Shown: positions 1 through 9,126, numbered from the stretch's first letter. The stretch is 64,000 nt of DNA from Burkholderiales bacterium (GCA_022843925.1 JALHMS010000010.1:1-64000); one strand, 5' to 3'. Notes: generated by a model from the letters alone, not told the origin. Made by a program: numbers and translations.

Positions 1-74
1 AATGTCGATACCGCGGCGACGATGCCCGGCCGGTTGGGGCAGGACAGTTTCAGGGTGAAGGTGTCTTCGGACAT
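1..74 (-). CDS. purU: Formyltetrahydrofolate deformylase, N-terminal fragment (partial)
   Basis: Only the first 24 codons are inside the window; the gene continues past base 1. The minus-strand reading starts at ATG 74-72 and gives MSEDTFTLKLSCPNRPG followed by IVAAVSTF, which matches the start of the N-terminal ACT domain of PurU. PurU hydrolyses 10-formyl-tetrahydrofolate to formate and tetrahydrofolate. It lies 88 bases downstream of the XRE-cupin regulator on the same strand, at the end of a cluster whose dehydrogenase delivers one-carbon units to tetrahydrofolate, so a role in draining one-carbon units as formate fits. The call rests on a short N-terminus plus context. Other ACT-domain proteins are possible but less likely. 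Confidence 0.7.
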   Translation of the reverse strand, partial: MSEDTFTLKLSCPNRPGIVAAVST

Positions 75-162
75 GCTGGGGACTCGACAGGACGCCGCGC
101 GGTCCGCTGACCGGTGGCGAAGTACGGTGGATCGGGGAGGAGATGCCCGGCGACGGCCCCGC

Positions 163-780
163 TCATTCGAGCTCGCCGGCACCGTAGACGATCATCGAGA
201 CCAGTCGGATCGGAACCTCGAGCAGGCGCTCGGGACCGTGCGGGATGTCGCCGCGGAAAGTCAGCGAATCGCCGGGTTCCAGCAGGTAGGTGTGACGACC
301 ATGGCGGTACTCGATGCGCCCCTGCAGGAGGTGGATGAACTCGGTGCCCGGGTGTTCGAAGCTCGGAAACACTTCCGTCTCGTCGTTCATGGTCACGAGG
401 AAGGGCTCGAAGCTGCGGCGCGGCCCTTTGTCGTACGCGAGCAGGTTGTAGGTGTAGCCGCGCTGGGTGCCGCCGCGGACGACCTCCATGCCCTCGTCGC
501 TGCGTACGAGGCGCGCACCGCCTGCCGGAAGATCGTAGGCACGGAAGAGATCCCCGACGGGAACGCCGAGCGCGCGGGCCACGCGCTCGAGCGTGTCGAG
601 GCTCATGGCCGCCTGGCCGTTCTCTATCTTGGAAAGCATGCCCTGGCTGATGCCGGCCTGGGCGGCCACTTCGCCGATGGTGAGGTGGTTCTTGTAGCGA
701 TAGGCGCGGATCGTGTTGCCGAGATGCCGCTCCATCGAGCGCTCGCCGTTGCCACCGGGCTTGCGCTGATCGACACTCAC
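163..780 (-). CDS. XRE-family transcriptional regulator with C-terminal cupin domain
   Basis: The protein has 205 residues when started at GTG 780. This start gives the N-terminus VSVDQRKPGGNGERSMERHLG, typical of the family; a longer frame to 852 adds unrelated residues. Residues about 20-75 form a helix-turn-helix (AAQAGISQGMLSKIENG) and residues about 125-200 form a cupin barrel with the HPGTEF / LEPGDSLTF / DIPHG pattern. Proteins of this architecture usually repress or activate nearby catabolic operons, sensing a small metabolite in the cupin. It sits between mgsC (115-base gap) and purU, in the same direction, so it is the likely regulator of the N-methylglutamate cluster. The ligand cannot be read from sequence. 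Confidence 0.88.
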   Translation of the reverse strand: MSVDQRKPGGNGERSMERHLGNTIRAYRYKNHLTIGEVAAQAGISQGMLSKIENGQAAMSLDTLERVARALGVPVGDLFRAYDLPAGGARLVRSDEGMEVVRGGTQRGYTYNLLAYDKGPRRSFEPFLVTMNDETEVFPSFEHPGTEFIHLLQGRIEYRHGRHTYLLEPGDSLTFRGDIPHGPERLLEVPIRLVSMIVYGAGELE

Positions 781-895
781 CGGGCGCCTCTTCCGGAGGC
801 TCCCGGGGATGCGGCCTCCCCAGGGATCACCGGCGCCTGCGCTGCTCCACACTTTCCCATCGTCGTGATCCGCGCTGGCCGTTCGCGGACATCGA

Positions 896-2257
896 TCAGA
901 GGTGGCCCACGCCGGGGATCCAGTTCGTTCCGGCGAGCGGCAGCTTCGCCATCGCTGCCGCCTCGATCGTGAGCGCGACGAGATCCTCCCGCTCCAGATG
1001 GTGCACGTTCGACTTGCCGCACGCGCGGGCCACGGTCGTGAGTTCCATGGTCATCGTCTTGAAGTAGTTCTTCAGATGGCGCGCGGCCATCGTCGGATCG
1101 AGGCGCAGCTCCAGCTCGGCATCCTGCGTCGTGATGCCGACGGGACACTTACCCGTGTGACAGTGATGGCAGAAGCCGGGGGCGGTGCCGATGGCGGCGT
1201 AGTCCGCGGTCGCATCATGGTGTGCGCCACCGCCGAACCACGAGCTGCCGTTGCAGCCCATGGCCATCAACGCGCCCTGCCCGATCGACACGGCGTCTGC
1301 GCCCATGGCGAGCGCCTTGGCCACATCGGCACCGGTGCGGATGCCCCCGGAGACGATGAGCTGCACCTTGCCGCGCATGTCCATCTCTTCAAGCGCCTCG
1401 ACGGCCTGGCGCAGCGCTGCGAGCGTCGGGATACCCACGTGCTCGATGAACACCGTCTGCGTCGCGGCGGTACCGCCCTGCATGCCGTCGACCACGACGA
1501 CGTCGGCGCCGGAGTGCACCGCAAGCTTCACGTCGTTGTAGGTCCGCGTGGCACCGACCTTCACGTAGACCGGCTTCTCCCAGTCGGTGATCTCGCGCAG
1601 TTCCTCGATCTTGATCGTCAGGTCGTCGGGGCCGGTCCAGTCCGGATGCCTGCACGCCGAGCGCTGGTCGATGCCTTCCGGCAGCGTGCGCATCCTCGCG
1701 ACGCGGGGATTCACCTTCTGGCCGAGCAGCATGCCGCCGCCACCGGGCTTGGCGCCCTGTCCGATCACCACCTCGATGGCGTCCGCGCTGCGGAGATCAT
1801 CGGGATTGAATCCGTAACGAGAAGGCAGGCACTGGTACACGAGCGTCTTCGAGGAACGGCGCTCCTCCTGCGTCATGCCGCCGTCGCCGGTGGTCGTCGA
1901 CGTGCCGAGTTCCGTGGCAGCGCGTCCCAGGGACTCCTTCACGCGCGCCGACAGCGATCCGAAACTCATGCCCGCGAACGTGATCGGGATGTCGAGGACG
2001 ATCGGCTTCTTCGCGTAGCGCGTGCCGAGCACCGTCTTCGTCGTGCACTTCTCGCGATAGCCCTCCAGCGGATACCGTGTGGCCGAGCCCGCGAGAAACA
2101 CGAGGTCGTCGAAACTGGGCAGGGCGCGCTTCGCACCGAGGCCGCGGATCTCGTAGAGACCGTGGGCTGCCGCGCCGCGGATGTAGTCGAGGACCTTGCG
2201 GTCGTAGCCTGCGCTCTCCTCGCGGGAGAGAGGACGGTCGGGATGGGATGCGCTCAT
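896..2257 (-). CDS. mgsC: N-methylglutamate synthase subunit C (FMN-binding glutamate synthase domain)
   Basis: The 453-residue protein resembles the FMN-binding central domain of the large glutamate synthase subunit (GltB). A (beta/alpha)8 barrel is followed by the iron-sulfur segment FCHHCHTGKCPVG near the C-terminus, equivalent to the cysteine cluster of GltB. The start chosen is ATG 2257 (MSASHPDRPLSREESAGYD); the same frame runs on to 3148, but that part overlaps mgsA and mgsB out of frame. In the N-methylglutamate pathway this subunit forms N-methylglutamate from glutamate and methylamine or gamma-glutamylmethylamide with MgsA and MgsB. Directly upstream is mgsB, 29 bases away. Split GltB-like proteins (GlxD) exist in other pathways; the flanking mgd and gmaS genes favour MgsC. 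Confidence 0.87.
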   Translation of the reverse strand: MSASHPDRPLSREESAGYDRKVLDYIRGAAAHGLYEIRGLGAKRALPSFDDLVFLAGSATRYPLEGYREKCTTKTVLGTRYAKKPIVLDIPITFAGMSFGSLSARVKESLGRAATELGTSTTTGDGGMTQEERRSSKTLVYQCLPSRYGFNPDDLRSADAIEVVIGQGAKPGGGGMLLGQKVNPRVARMRTLPEGIDQRSACRHPDWTGPDDLTIKIEELREITDWEKPVYVKVGATRTYNDVKLAVHSGADVVVVDGMQGGTAATQTVFIEHVGIPTLAALRQAVEALEEMDMRGKVQLIVSGGIRTGADVAKALAMGADAVSIGQGALMAMGCNGSSWFGGGAHHDATADYAAIGTAPGFCHHCHTGKCPVGITTQDAELELRLDPTMAARHLKNYFKTMTMELTTVARACGKSNVHHLEREDLVALTIEAAAMAKLPLAGTNWIPGVGHL

Positions 2258-2286
2258 GGTCGGTGCTCTCCGGGACGGACCCGTGA

Positions 2287-3006
2287 TCAGTATTCCTGGT
2301 CCGCGTCGGCGTTCCAGTGATAGAGGCTGCGGGCCGAGGCCACGCGCTTGAACTCGGAAGGGGCGTACGGGAATCCGGCGCGGCCGAGCAGTTCGGCGAC
2401 GGCCGCGAGATCGACGGCAGTCATCGGTTCCTCGCGCGCGTCGGCGCCCAGCGACTTGATGCGGCCGCGCACGTAGATCACCGCTTCGTAGAGCGAATCG
2501 CCCAGGGCGTCGCCCGCGTCGCCGCACACGACGAGCCGGCCGGCCTGCGCCATGAACGCCGAGTAGTTGCCGATGCTGCCGCCCACCACGATGTCGATGC
2601 CCTTCATCGAGATGCCGCAACGGAGACTCGCGTCGCCCTCGATGATGAGCGTGCCGCCGTGCCCCGTGGCGCCCGCGGCTTCCGAAGCGAAGCCCTTCAC
2701 GCGGACGGTGCCCGACATCATGTTCTCGGCGACACCCCAGCCCACGTTGCCGTGGACGGTGACGTTCGCGTGCTTGTTCATCCCCGCGAGGTAGTACCCG
2801 CCGTGGCCGAGGACCTCGACGTCCACCGGATGGTCGATGCCCGCAGCGATCGCGTGACGGCCGCCGGGATTCTCGACGTCGACGCGCGTCACGCCGCTGC
2901 CGGGCAGCTCGCGGTGCAGGAAGTGGTTCAGGTCGCGCACGGTCGCGTGCGCGAGATCGAAGCGGCGCGTTGCGACGGCGGCGCGGTCGGCGGTCACACT
3001 TTCCAC
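2287..3006 (-). CDS. mgsB: N-methylglutamate synthase subunit B (GXGXG domain)
   Basis: The 239-residue protein matches the C-terminal GXGXG beta-helix domain of GltB. Repeated glycine turns are visible, for example HGNVGWGVAENMMSG, ATGHGGTLIIEGDA and VVGGSIGNYSAFMAQAG. It is expected to be a structural partner joining the amidotransferase subunit (MgsA) and the synthase subunit (MgsC). The GTG start at 3006 overlaps the 3' end of mgsA by 13 bases. It is preferred over the GTG at 2997 because a strong GAGGAG ribosome site lies 8 bases upstream of 3006. Order and spacing indicate one transcript with mgsA and mgsC. Confidence 0.87.
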   Translation of the reverse strand: MESVTADRAAVATRRFDLAHATVRDLNHFLHRELPGSGVTRVDVENPGGRHAIAAGIDHPVDVEVLGHGGYYLAGMNKHANVTVHGNVGWGVAENMMSGTVRVKGFASEAAGATGHGGTLIIEGDASLRCGISMKGIDIVVGGSIGNYSAFMAQAGRLVVCGDAGDALGDSLYEAVIYVRGRIKSLGADAREEPMTAVDLAAVAELLGRAGFPYAPSEFKRVASARSLYHWNADADQEY

Positions 3007-3890
3007 GAATAGATCTCCTCGGGCATGGGCTCGAACAGCTTCGCGTGATCGATGCCGGGCAGATGCGCCAGGGCACGGAACTCGGAGGCCACGGCCACGT
3101 AGTCGTCGGTCTCCGCCACGATGGCGGGCTTGCAGGCGAAGGCATCACGCACCAGCGCGAGCTTGTCGCCGGTGCCGATCAGGAAGGTGTAGAAGCCGTC
3201 GAGTTCCTCGAAGCCCTTCTGCAGGGCGGTCTCGAGATCGTCGCCCTCGCGCATGCGCCATTCGAGGTAGCGGCAGGCGGCCTCGGTGTCGTTGTCCGTC
3301 TCGAAACGGATGCCGCGATGCTCCAGCTTGCGGCGGATCATGTAGGGGTTCGAGATCGTCCCGTTGTGCACGAGGCAGAAATCCTCGCCCGCGGTGAACG
3401 GGTGGGCGCGATCGGGCGTCACGGCGGACTCCGTCGCCATCCGCGTGTGACCGACCAGGTGCGTGCCCGTCAGCGACGAGAAATCGTAGCGGTCGGCCAC
3501 GGCCGCCGGATGCCCGATGTCCTTGTAGATGTCCATCGCCCGGCCCGCTGCCAGCATGTGGAGCTGCGGGAAGGTCGCGGCGAGCCATGGCTTCACCCGC
3601 GCGGCGGACTCGTCGCATTCGAGCACCGCGTGATTGCCGCAGATGTCGATCGACGCATGGGTGCCGAAATGCCGGATGAACGCCGCCTCGAAACCCGCCC
3701 AGTCGTAGCTCCACGAGGGGGCGTACAGGCTGAACTTCCGCCGATCGGCGCCGATCGGCCCGGTGAAGACGGCGAGGCCGGCGGACTCCGGGCCGCGCGC
3801 GGCCATCTCCACCAACATCGGCACCATCATCCGCCCGAGCGACTCACGCAACTCGGGCTTCTTCACGAGAAGTCCCACGATTCCACACAT
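2994..3890 (-). CDS. mgsA: N-methylglutamate synthase subunit A (class II glutamine amidotransferase)
   Basis: The 298-residue protein starts MCGIVGLLV, so Cys2 would be the N-terminal nucleophile of an Ntn-type class II glutamine amidotransferase after methionine removal. Conserved amidotransferase segments follow: RGPESAG, HTRMATES, HPFTAGEDFCLVHNGTISN and a tail similar to the GltB amidotransferase domain. In the N-methylglutamate pathway it probably handles the amide side of gamma-glutamylmethylamide or glutamine and passes the amine to MgsC. It lies 41 bases after gmaS and overlaps mgsB. A free-standing GltB-like amidotransferase could serve other synthases; the cluster decides the name. 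Confidence 0.87.
   Translation of the reverse strand: MCGIVGLLVKKPELRESLGRMMVPMLVEMAARGPESAGLAVFTGPIGADRRKFSLYAPSWSYDWAGFEAAFIRHFGTHASIDICGNHAVLECDESAARVKPWLAATFPQLHMLAAGRAMDIYKDIGHPAAVADRYDFSSLTGTHLVGHTRMATESAVTPDRAHPFTAGEDFCLVHNGTISNPYMIRRKLEHRGIRFETDNDTEAACRYLEWRMREGDDLETALQKGFEELDGFYTFLIGTGDKLALVRDAFACKPAIVAETDDYVAVASEFRALAHLPGIDHAKLFEPMPEEIYSWKV
3015..3020 (-). promoter_or_regulatory. Ribosome binding site that decides the mgsB start
   Basis: The minus strand reads GAGGAG here, 8 bases before the GTG at 3006. This places mgsB initiation inside the end of mgsA and argues against the alternative GTG at 2997, which would be 17 bases from the site. Confidence 0.7.
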
Positions 3891-3931
3891 GTCTCACGCT
3901 CCATTGCACCGGCCGCTCGCGGCCGGCGCGA

Positions 3932-5266
3932 TCAGAAGAACTCCAGGTACCGCTCCACTTCCCACGCGGACACGTGCCGCTGGTACTCGATCCATTCCAT
4001 GCGCTTCAGCCGGATGAACTCGGCCGCGAGGTCCTTGCCCACAGCGTCGACGATCACCGGATCGGCCTCGAACTCGTTCAGTGCCTCTCCGAGGTTCTGC
4101 GGCAACACACCGATGCCGGCCTTCGCGAGCTGATCGGGCGACCACTCGTAGAGGTTCGTGTTGTTCGGCTCGCCGGGATCCAGTTCGCGCGCGACACCGT
4201 CCATGCCCGCCGCCAGGATCGCGATCGTGGCGAGGTACGGATTCACGGCGCCGTCGGGCAGACGCATCTCGAGACGCCCGTAGGGCACGCGGACCATGCA
4301 CGTCCGGTTGTTGTTGCCGTACGTGATGTAAGCCGGCGCCCAGGTGGCGCCCGACAGGGCACGACCCACGACGAGGCGCTTGTACGAGTTGACGGTCGGG
4401 GCGCACAGCGCGGTGAGGCCGCGCGCATGGGCGAGCAGACCGCCGAGGAAGTGATAGCCCATCTTCGAGAGGCCGAGCCCGCGCGGATCGGAGGCGTCGT
4501 GGAACAGGTTCTTCGACGTCGCACTGCCGATGGAGAGATGGAAATGCGTCCCCGTGCCGGTGCGGTTCGAGAAGGGCTTCGGCATGAACGTGGCGACGAG
4601 CCCCAGCTTGTGGGCGATCTCGGAGGCCGCCATGCGGACGAAGATCAGCCGGTCGGCCGACTTCATCGCGTCGCCGAAGGTGTAGTTCACCTCGAACTGG
4701 CCGTTCGCGTCCTCGTGGTCGATCTGGTACACGTCGATGCCGACCGCGCGTGTCGACTGCGTGAGCTGATCGAGGAACTCGGACTGCCGCGCCAGGCCCT
4801 TGTAGTCGTAGCAGGGCTTCTCGAGCGTGTCGGTATCGTCGCCGGGCACGATGCGCCCATCGGGGCCGCGCTTCAGCAACATGAACTCGGGTTCGATCCC
4901 GGTGAAGAGCGTCATCCCCTTCGCGGCGAGCGCATCGAGCTAGCTCTTCAGCGCAGTGCGGCAGTCGAACGCGTACGGCTTGCCGTTCACGTGACCCCAG
5001 GTGCACATGCGGGCGTAGCCAGGCATCCACGGAATGGCCGTCAGCGTGTCGAGATCGCCGACCGCCATGTAATCGGGGCCGTGCGGGCCCATGCCGAAGC
5101 CCCACAGGGCGAAGCCGGCAAAGCCCGCACCGTCGGTCAGCACCATCTCGAGGTGCTCCACCGGCACGGCCTTGGCCTTGGCGGCGCCGTGGATGTCGAC
5201 GAACTGGGCAAGGATGTAGCGTATCCCGTGCTTCTCGAAGAACTGCTTCGCCTCTGCTGGCGTCAT
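3932..5266 (-). pseudogene. gmaS: Gamma-glutamylmethylamide synthetase with an in-frame amber stop at codon 109
   Basis: The reading frame from ATG 5266 to the stop at 3932 would encode 444 residues of a glutamine-synthetase-family enzyme, full length for GmaS. GmaS joins methylamine to glutamate using ATP, the first step of the N-methylglutamate pathway. N-terminal residues ([20 protein letters not shown]) form the beta-grasp domain. The catalytic domain shows [24 protein letters not shown] and TGTHFHLS. Codon 109 is TAG (4942-4940) between ALKS and [11 protein letters not shown] at this place would give Gln, so one C-to-T transition explains it. No frame shift accompanies it. Restart at ATG 4915 would give 327 residues lacking the N-terminal domain that completes the active site between subunits, so that product is unlikely to work. 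The ATG overlaps the mgdD stop by 4 bases. Real nonsense mutation, readthrough and base error cannot be told apart from sequence alone. Confidence 0.85.
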
Positions 5267-5961
5267 GGCCTCCCTCCTTGCGTACCTGCAACTGGTTGCG
5301 AGATATCCCCGTGAAGCACGCGGACGCCCATCGGCCCGCCACCATGTTCGGCAGCGATGCTCGTGAGCGTCTCCCATAGATACGGGCCCGAGGTGCCATC
5401 GCACCACAGGCGCCAGCAGGGCCGCCCCTGCACATCCCGACGCAGCACCGTCACGCCGACCCCCACCATCGTGGTGAGGGTGACGATGCGCGCCTCCGGC
5501 GGGTCGAGCGCGAACGGGACAGCGCAGGTCTCGGCGAAGAGATCCGGCGCGTTGGCGCCGCAGATGTCGATCGCGCAGTCCTGACGGGGCACCGGATACA
5601 CGCCGGGGGCCGTGGTCCGCAGCGCGGCGGCGAGACGCGCCACGGGACCGCCGGCCCAGCCGTCCTCGATCAGGAACTCGGTACGCGCGAGCCGCGCGAC
5701 GAGTCCGCCTTCGGGGAGCGGGACCCAGCGGTTGAAGCCCTGGGGGACGGGAATTTCCTGCGCTTCGAGCCACCGGACGGCGCCGGGGCCCTTGAGGCCG
5801 GTGCGCACGAGGGACGAGACATCGGTGAGCGCAAGTGTGTCGACGTTGGCGGCATTCTCGGCGCGCAGTCGCAACGCGACGCGCATGCCGGCGTGCTCGC
5901 CCCACTCCGGCGAGTGCGCCTCGAGAGCGGTGAAGATCGGGCTGGTGCGCAGGGCGGCCAT
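5263..5961 (-). CDS. mgdD: N-methylglutamate dehydrogenase subunit D (sarcosine oxidase gamma-like)
   Basis: The 232-residue protein resembles the gamma subunit (SoxG) of heterotetrameric sarcosine oxidase, a small GcvT-like subunit. The start at ATG 5961 gives [20 protein letters not shown]; the frame continues to 6096 but that part overlaps mgdC out of frame. The segment DIAKSL is not present here, while [19 protein letters not shown] and the C-terminal [20 protein letters not shown] look family-typical. It follows mgdC after 4 bases and shares ATGA with gmaS. Gamma subunits diverge quickly, so identity rests partly on order B-D-A-G. Confidence 0.83.
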   Translation of the reverse strand: MAALRTSPIFTALEAHSPEWGEHAGMRVALRLRAENAANVDTLALTDVSSLVRTGLKGPGAVRWLEAQEIPVPQGFNRWVPLPEGGLVARLARTEFLIEDGWAGGPVARLAAALRTTAPGVYPVPRQDCAIDICGANAPDLFAETCAVPFALDPPEARIVTLTTMVGVGVTVLRRDVQGRPCWRLWCDGTSGPYLWETLTSIAAEHGGGPMGVRVLHGDISQPVAGTQGGRP

Positions 5962-5965
5962 GGCG

Positions 5966-8866
5966 TCAGTCCGGGAGCTTCTGCCGGTCGCCGGCAGGAT
6001 CGTAGAAGGGAAGCGGCACGACCCGCGCCGCGGCGTAGGCGTTGTCGACGCGGATCGGCAGCGCCGTGCCTTCCGCCGTGATGTCGGGGGCGACAAGCGC
6101 GAGGCCGACGTGATGACCGAGCGCTTCGCTGAAGCCGATGCTCGTGACGCGCCCCTTGATGGCGCCGTCGATGATGACGAGGTGGCATTCCTTCGGTACC
6201 ACGGAGGCGCCGGGTTCCAGCGCGAACCCGACGAGCTTCTGCCGCGGCCCGCGCTTCTTCAGGATGGCGAGGCTGCGCTGACCCACGAAGAAGGGCTTGT
6301 CCATCTTCACCGCCCATTCAAGCGCGGCCTCGTCGGGCGTCGTGAGTCCGTCGGTGTCCTGACCCACGATGATGTGTCCCTTCTCGAGCCGCAGCATGCG
6401 CTGGGCCTCGACGCCGAACGGGCGGATGCCCTCGGCGCGCCCGGCTTCCATAAGGGCGTCCCACACGTGCAGCGCGTACTCGGCGGGCACGTGGATCTCG
6501 TAGCCGGTCTCGCCCACGAACCCCACGCGCATCAGGCGCACCGGCGCGCCGGCCACCTCCGTCTCGCGAAGCCCAAGGTACGGAAACGCGGCGTGCGTGA
6601 GATCGACACTGGTGAGGCGTCCGAGCACCGCGCGCGAATGCGGGCCCGCGAGGTTGAGCGCGGCGAAGGCACCGGTCGCGTTCACGATGCCGATCTCCAT
6701 GTTCCATTCGGCGTTCAGCCGCTGCAGTTCGCGGTAGACGGTCGCCGAGCCCGTCGTGGTCGTCGTGAAGTAGAAGTGCTCGTCTGAGAGGCGCGCGATC
6801 ACCCCGTCGTCGATGACGACGCCGGACTCGTCGACCATCACGCCGTAGCGCGTCATGCCGGGCTTCAGCCCCGCGAACTTGCCGACGTACACGCGCTCGA
6901 GGAACTTCGCCGCGTCGGGCCCGCGCAGCTCGAGCTTGCCCAGCGTGCCCACATCGATGAGACCGACGCCCGAGCGCACGGCGCGGACCTCGGCGCGGAT
7001 GCAGGCCTCGCGCGATTCGCCCGCGACTTCGTAGTACTCCGGACGCAGCCAGATGCCCGCCTGCATCCACTTCGCGCCAAGCGCGACGTGCCGCGGGTGG
7101 AAGGGCGTCTCGCGGTGCGGATGGAAACCGCGCCCGGCGAGGTGCGACAGCGGCACGGGATGGAAGAACGGTCGCGCGGTCGTGGTGCCCACCTCACCGG
7201 GCTGCATCCCGCGCAGCTTCGCGAGGATGCGGATCGCGTTCATGTTCGAGTGCTTGCCTTGCGACGGCCCCATGCCGACGGTGGAGTAGCGCTTCAGCAA
7301 CTCGATGTTGTCGAAGCCTTCCTGCACGGCGTTCGCGAAGTCCTTCGCCTGCAGGTCCTCGTCGAAGTCGACGAAATCCTTGCCGGACGGATGTGCGACG
7401 AACGGCCACGGGTGCGACGGCGCTGCGGTCTCGGCCGGCACGGCGGGCATCGGGACGTCAACAGTGCGTCCGGCGTGACGCGCGGCTTCGAGTCCGGCGC
7501 GCGTGCCGTCGAGGAAACGCGCCTCGATGTCATGGACGCCGTTCACGCGACCCGCCGCGAAGATGCCATCGCCGAGCTTTTCGGGGACGAACTGCTGCGT
7601 GACCGCATCGAAGCGCATCCGCGTGCCCGCCTGATAGAGCATGGCCGCCGCGGGGGCCCATCCGACGCTCATCACGAGTCCGTCGCACGGAATGCGGGTG
7701 ACCTTGCCGGTGACGGCGTTGCCGGCCGCGTCGAGCGGGCACACCAACGCGGCTGCCAGGCGGTCGCCCTCGGCCACGGCTTCGTAGACGCCATGACCTG
7801 CGAGGACGCGCACTCCGCGGTCCCGGACCGCAGCGCCGAACGGGCCGGGCTCGCCGGCGGGCCGCAGGTCCACGACGGCCGCGACGGTGACGCCGGCCGC
7901 GAGCAGATCGAGCACGGCGCGATAGCCGTCCGCGTTGCCGACGAGCGCCACGGCGGTGTTCATGGGCTTCACGGCGTGGCGATAGACCAGCCGCTGCGCG
8001 GCGGACGCGAGCATCACGCCGGGAAGATCGTTGCCGCGGAACACCGCGGGCTGCTCGAACACGCCACCCGCCACGACGACGGCGCGGGCGCGCAGCTTGG
8101 TCATGCGGGTCGCGTCGATGAGCGGCACCCAGTGATCGGTGTACCACCCGGCCGCAAGCGTGGCGGGTCGCAACGACACGTTCGGCATCGCGCGAAGCTC
8201 CGCCTCCAAGGCGCGCAGCTGGTCGAGCGTCGCCGCGGCGCCGCCCCGCTGATACACGAGGCTGCCACCGATGCGGGCGTTCTCGTCGACGACGACAACC
8301 TGCGCGCCGGTGCGGGCGGCGGCGAGCGCGGCGGAAAGCCCCGACGGACCGGCACCGACCACGAGAACGTCGGCGTAGTCGTAACGCTTCGGGGTGCGGA
8401 TGTGCGGCGTGGAGAAGTCGAGCCGACCGAGCCCGGTGAGCCGTCGGAAGACGCGCTCCCAGAAGGCCGCCAGCGCCTTCGGACGATGGAACGCCTTGTA
8501 GTAGAAGCCGACCGGGAGGAAACGGCCGAGCGAATTCAGGATGCGGAGGCGATCGGACGCCACGCCGCCTTCCGTGTTGATCGCGTCGAGCACCATGCCG
8601 TCGACGAGCGCTTCCACGTCGGCGCGCGTGTTGAGTCTCTGCCCCCACTGCACCATCGCATTGATGTCGTGGTTCGCGGCGGAGAGCAGGCCGCGCGGCC
8701 GGTGGTACTTGAAGCTGCGGCCGAGGGTGCGTACGCCGGCAGCCCACAGCGCGCTGGCCGGGGTGTCACCCGCAAAGCCGGTGAAGTCGCGGCCCTCGAA
8801 CCGGAAGCCGAGGGACTTCGTGCGGTCGATCCATTCGCCATCGACCGGCGGCAGGCGCGTCGTCAT
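5966..8866 (-). CDS. mgdC: N-methylglutamate dehydrogenase subunit C (sarcosine oxidase alpha-like)
   Basis: The 966-residue protein has the length and domain order of the alpha subunit of heterotetrameric sarcosine oxidase. An N-terminal 2Fe-2S-fold-like region (about 15-100) comes first. A dinucleotide-binding domain with VVGAGPSGLSAA at about 169-180 follows, and the C-terminal part from about 590 is a GcvT-like folate-binding domain (RMLRLEKGHIIVGQDTDG; MDKPFFVGQRSL). In the Mgd complex it takes the methyl-derived carbon as formaldehyde or 5,10-methylene-tetrahydrofolate while N-methylglutamate is oxidised back to glutamate. ATG 8866 shares 4 bases with the mgdB stop. Sarcosine oxidase (soxA) is the alternative; the adjacent gmaS-mgsABC genes favour the N-methylglutamate role. 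Confidence 0.88.
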   Translation of the reverse strand: MTTRLPPVDGEWIDRTKSLGFRFEGRDFTGFAGDTPASALWAAGVRTLGRSFKYHRPRGLLSAANHDINAMVQWGQRLNTRADVEALVDGMVLDAINTEGGVASDRLRILNSLGRFLPVGFYYKAFHRPKALAAFWERVFRRLTGLGRLDFSTPHIRTPKRYDYADVLVVGAGPSGLSAALAAARTGAQVVVVDENARIGGSLVYQRGGAAATLDQLRALEAELRAMPNVSLRPATLAAGWYTDHWVPLIDATRMTKLRARAVVVAGGVFEQPAVFRGNDLPGVMLASAAQRLVYRHAVKPMNTAVALVGNADGYRAVLDLLAAGVTVAAVVDLRPAGEPGPFGAAVRDRGVRVLAGHGVYEAVAEGDRLAAALVCPLDAAGNAVTGKVTRIPCDGLVMSVGWAPAAAMLYQAGTRMRFDAVTQQFVPEKLGDGIFAAGRVNGVHDIEARFLDGTRAGLEAARHAGRTVDVPMPAVPAETAAPSHPWPFVAHPSGKDFVDFDEDLQAKDFANAVQEGFDNIELLKRYSTVGMGPSQGKHSNMNAIRILAKLRGMQPGEVGTTTARPFFHPVPLSHLAGRGFHPHRETPFHPRHVALGAKWMQAGIWLRPEYYEVAGESREACIRAEVRAVRSGVGLIDVGTLGKLELRGPDAAKFLERVYVGKFAGLKPGMTRYGVMVDESGVVIDDGVIARLSDEHFYFTTTTTGSATVYRELQRLNAEWNMEIGIVNATGAFAALNLAGPHSRAVLGRLTSVDLTHAAFPYLGLRETEVAGAPVRLMRVGFVGETGYEIHVPAEYALHVWDALMEAGRAEGIRPFGVEAQRMLRLEKGHIIVGQDTDGLTTPDEAALEWAVKMDKPFFVGQRSLAILKKRGPRQKLVGFALEPGASVVPKECHLVIIDGAIKGRVTSIGFSEALGHHVGLALVAPDITAEGTALPIRVDNAYAAARVVPLPFYDPAGDRQKLPD

Positions 8867-9126
8867 CGCGCGGACTCCTCGCCGGGCATCCAGGTGCGCA
8901 GGACGCGGTCGGCCGTGACGTCGCGCTCGGCGTGGAACCAGACGCCGCTCGGCAGGTGGTACCACCACTCGATCTTCACGCCGGGGATGCCGGAGCGGTT
9001 GAAGACGTGGTCCGCCCACTGGTCGTCCGTGCAGGTCGCAGGGTCGGGCATCGCGCGGACCTCGCCACCGTAGGCGAACTCGGACACGGGCCGCAAGCCG
9101 TTCACGGGGCAGCAGAGGAGCTTCAT
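8863..9126 (-). CDS. mgdB: N-methylglutamate dehydrogenase subunit B (sarcosine oxidase delta-like)
   Basis: The 87-residue protein matches the small delta subunit (SoxD) of heterotetrameric sarcosine oxidase. It begins MKLLCCPVNGLRPVSEFAYGG and carries the family signature VFNRSGIPGVKIEWWYHLPSG. The delta subunit binds zinc with a few Cys/His residues; C5, C6 and C32 are candidates. It starts 24 bases after mgdA and overlaps mgdC by ATGA, so the three are co-translated. Confidence 0.9.
   Translation of the reverse strand: MKLLCCPVNGLRPVSEFAYGGEVRAMPDPATCTDDQWADHVFNRSGIPGVKIEWWYHLPSGVWFHAERDVTADRVLRTWMPGEESAR

Noticed and set aside
896-3148. A 750-residue open frame suggesting an MgsB-MgsC fusion
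   Set aside because: The first ~297 residues run out of frame across mgsB and the mgsA end and have arginine-rich, low-complexity composition. The real mgsB is in another frame with its own ribosome site, and mgsC starts at 2257.
4885-4905. tRNA-like GGTTCGATCCC
   Set aside because: It lies inside the gmaS coding region (GIEPEF), with no acceptor stem or anticodon arm around it.
4940-4942. Amber codon in a methylamine gene as possible pyrrolysine
   Set aside because: Pyrrolysine occurs in methylamine methyltransferases (MtmB and relatives), not in glutamine-synthetase-type GmaS. No pyl gene or suppressor tRNA is in the window, and a simple CAG-to-TAG change explains the codon.
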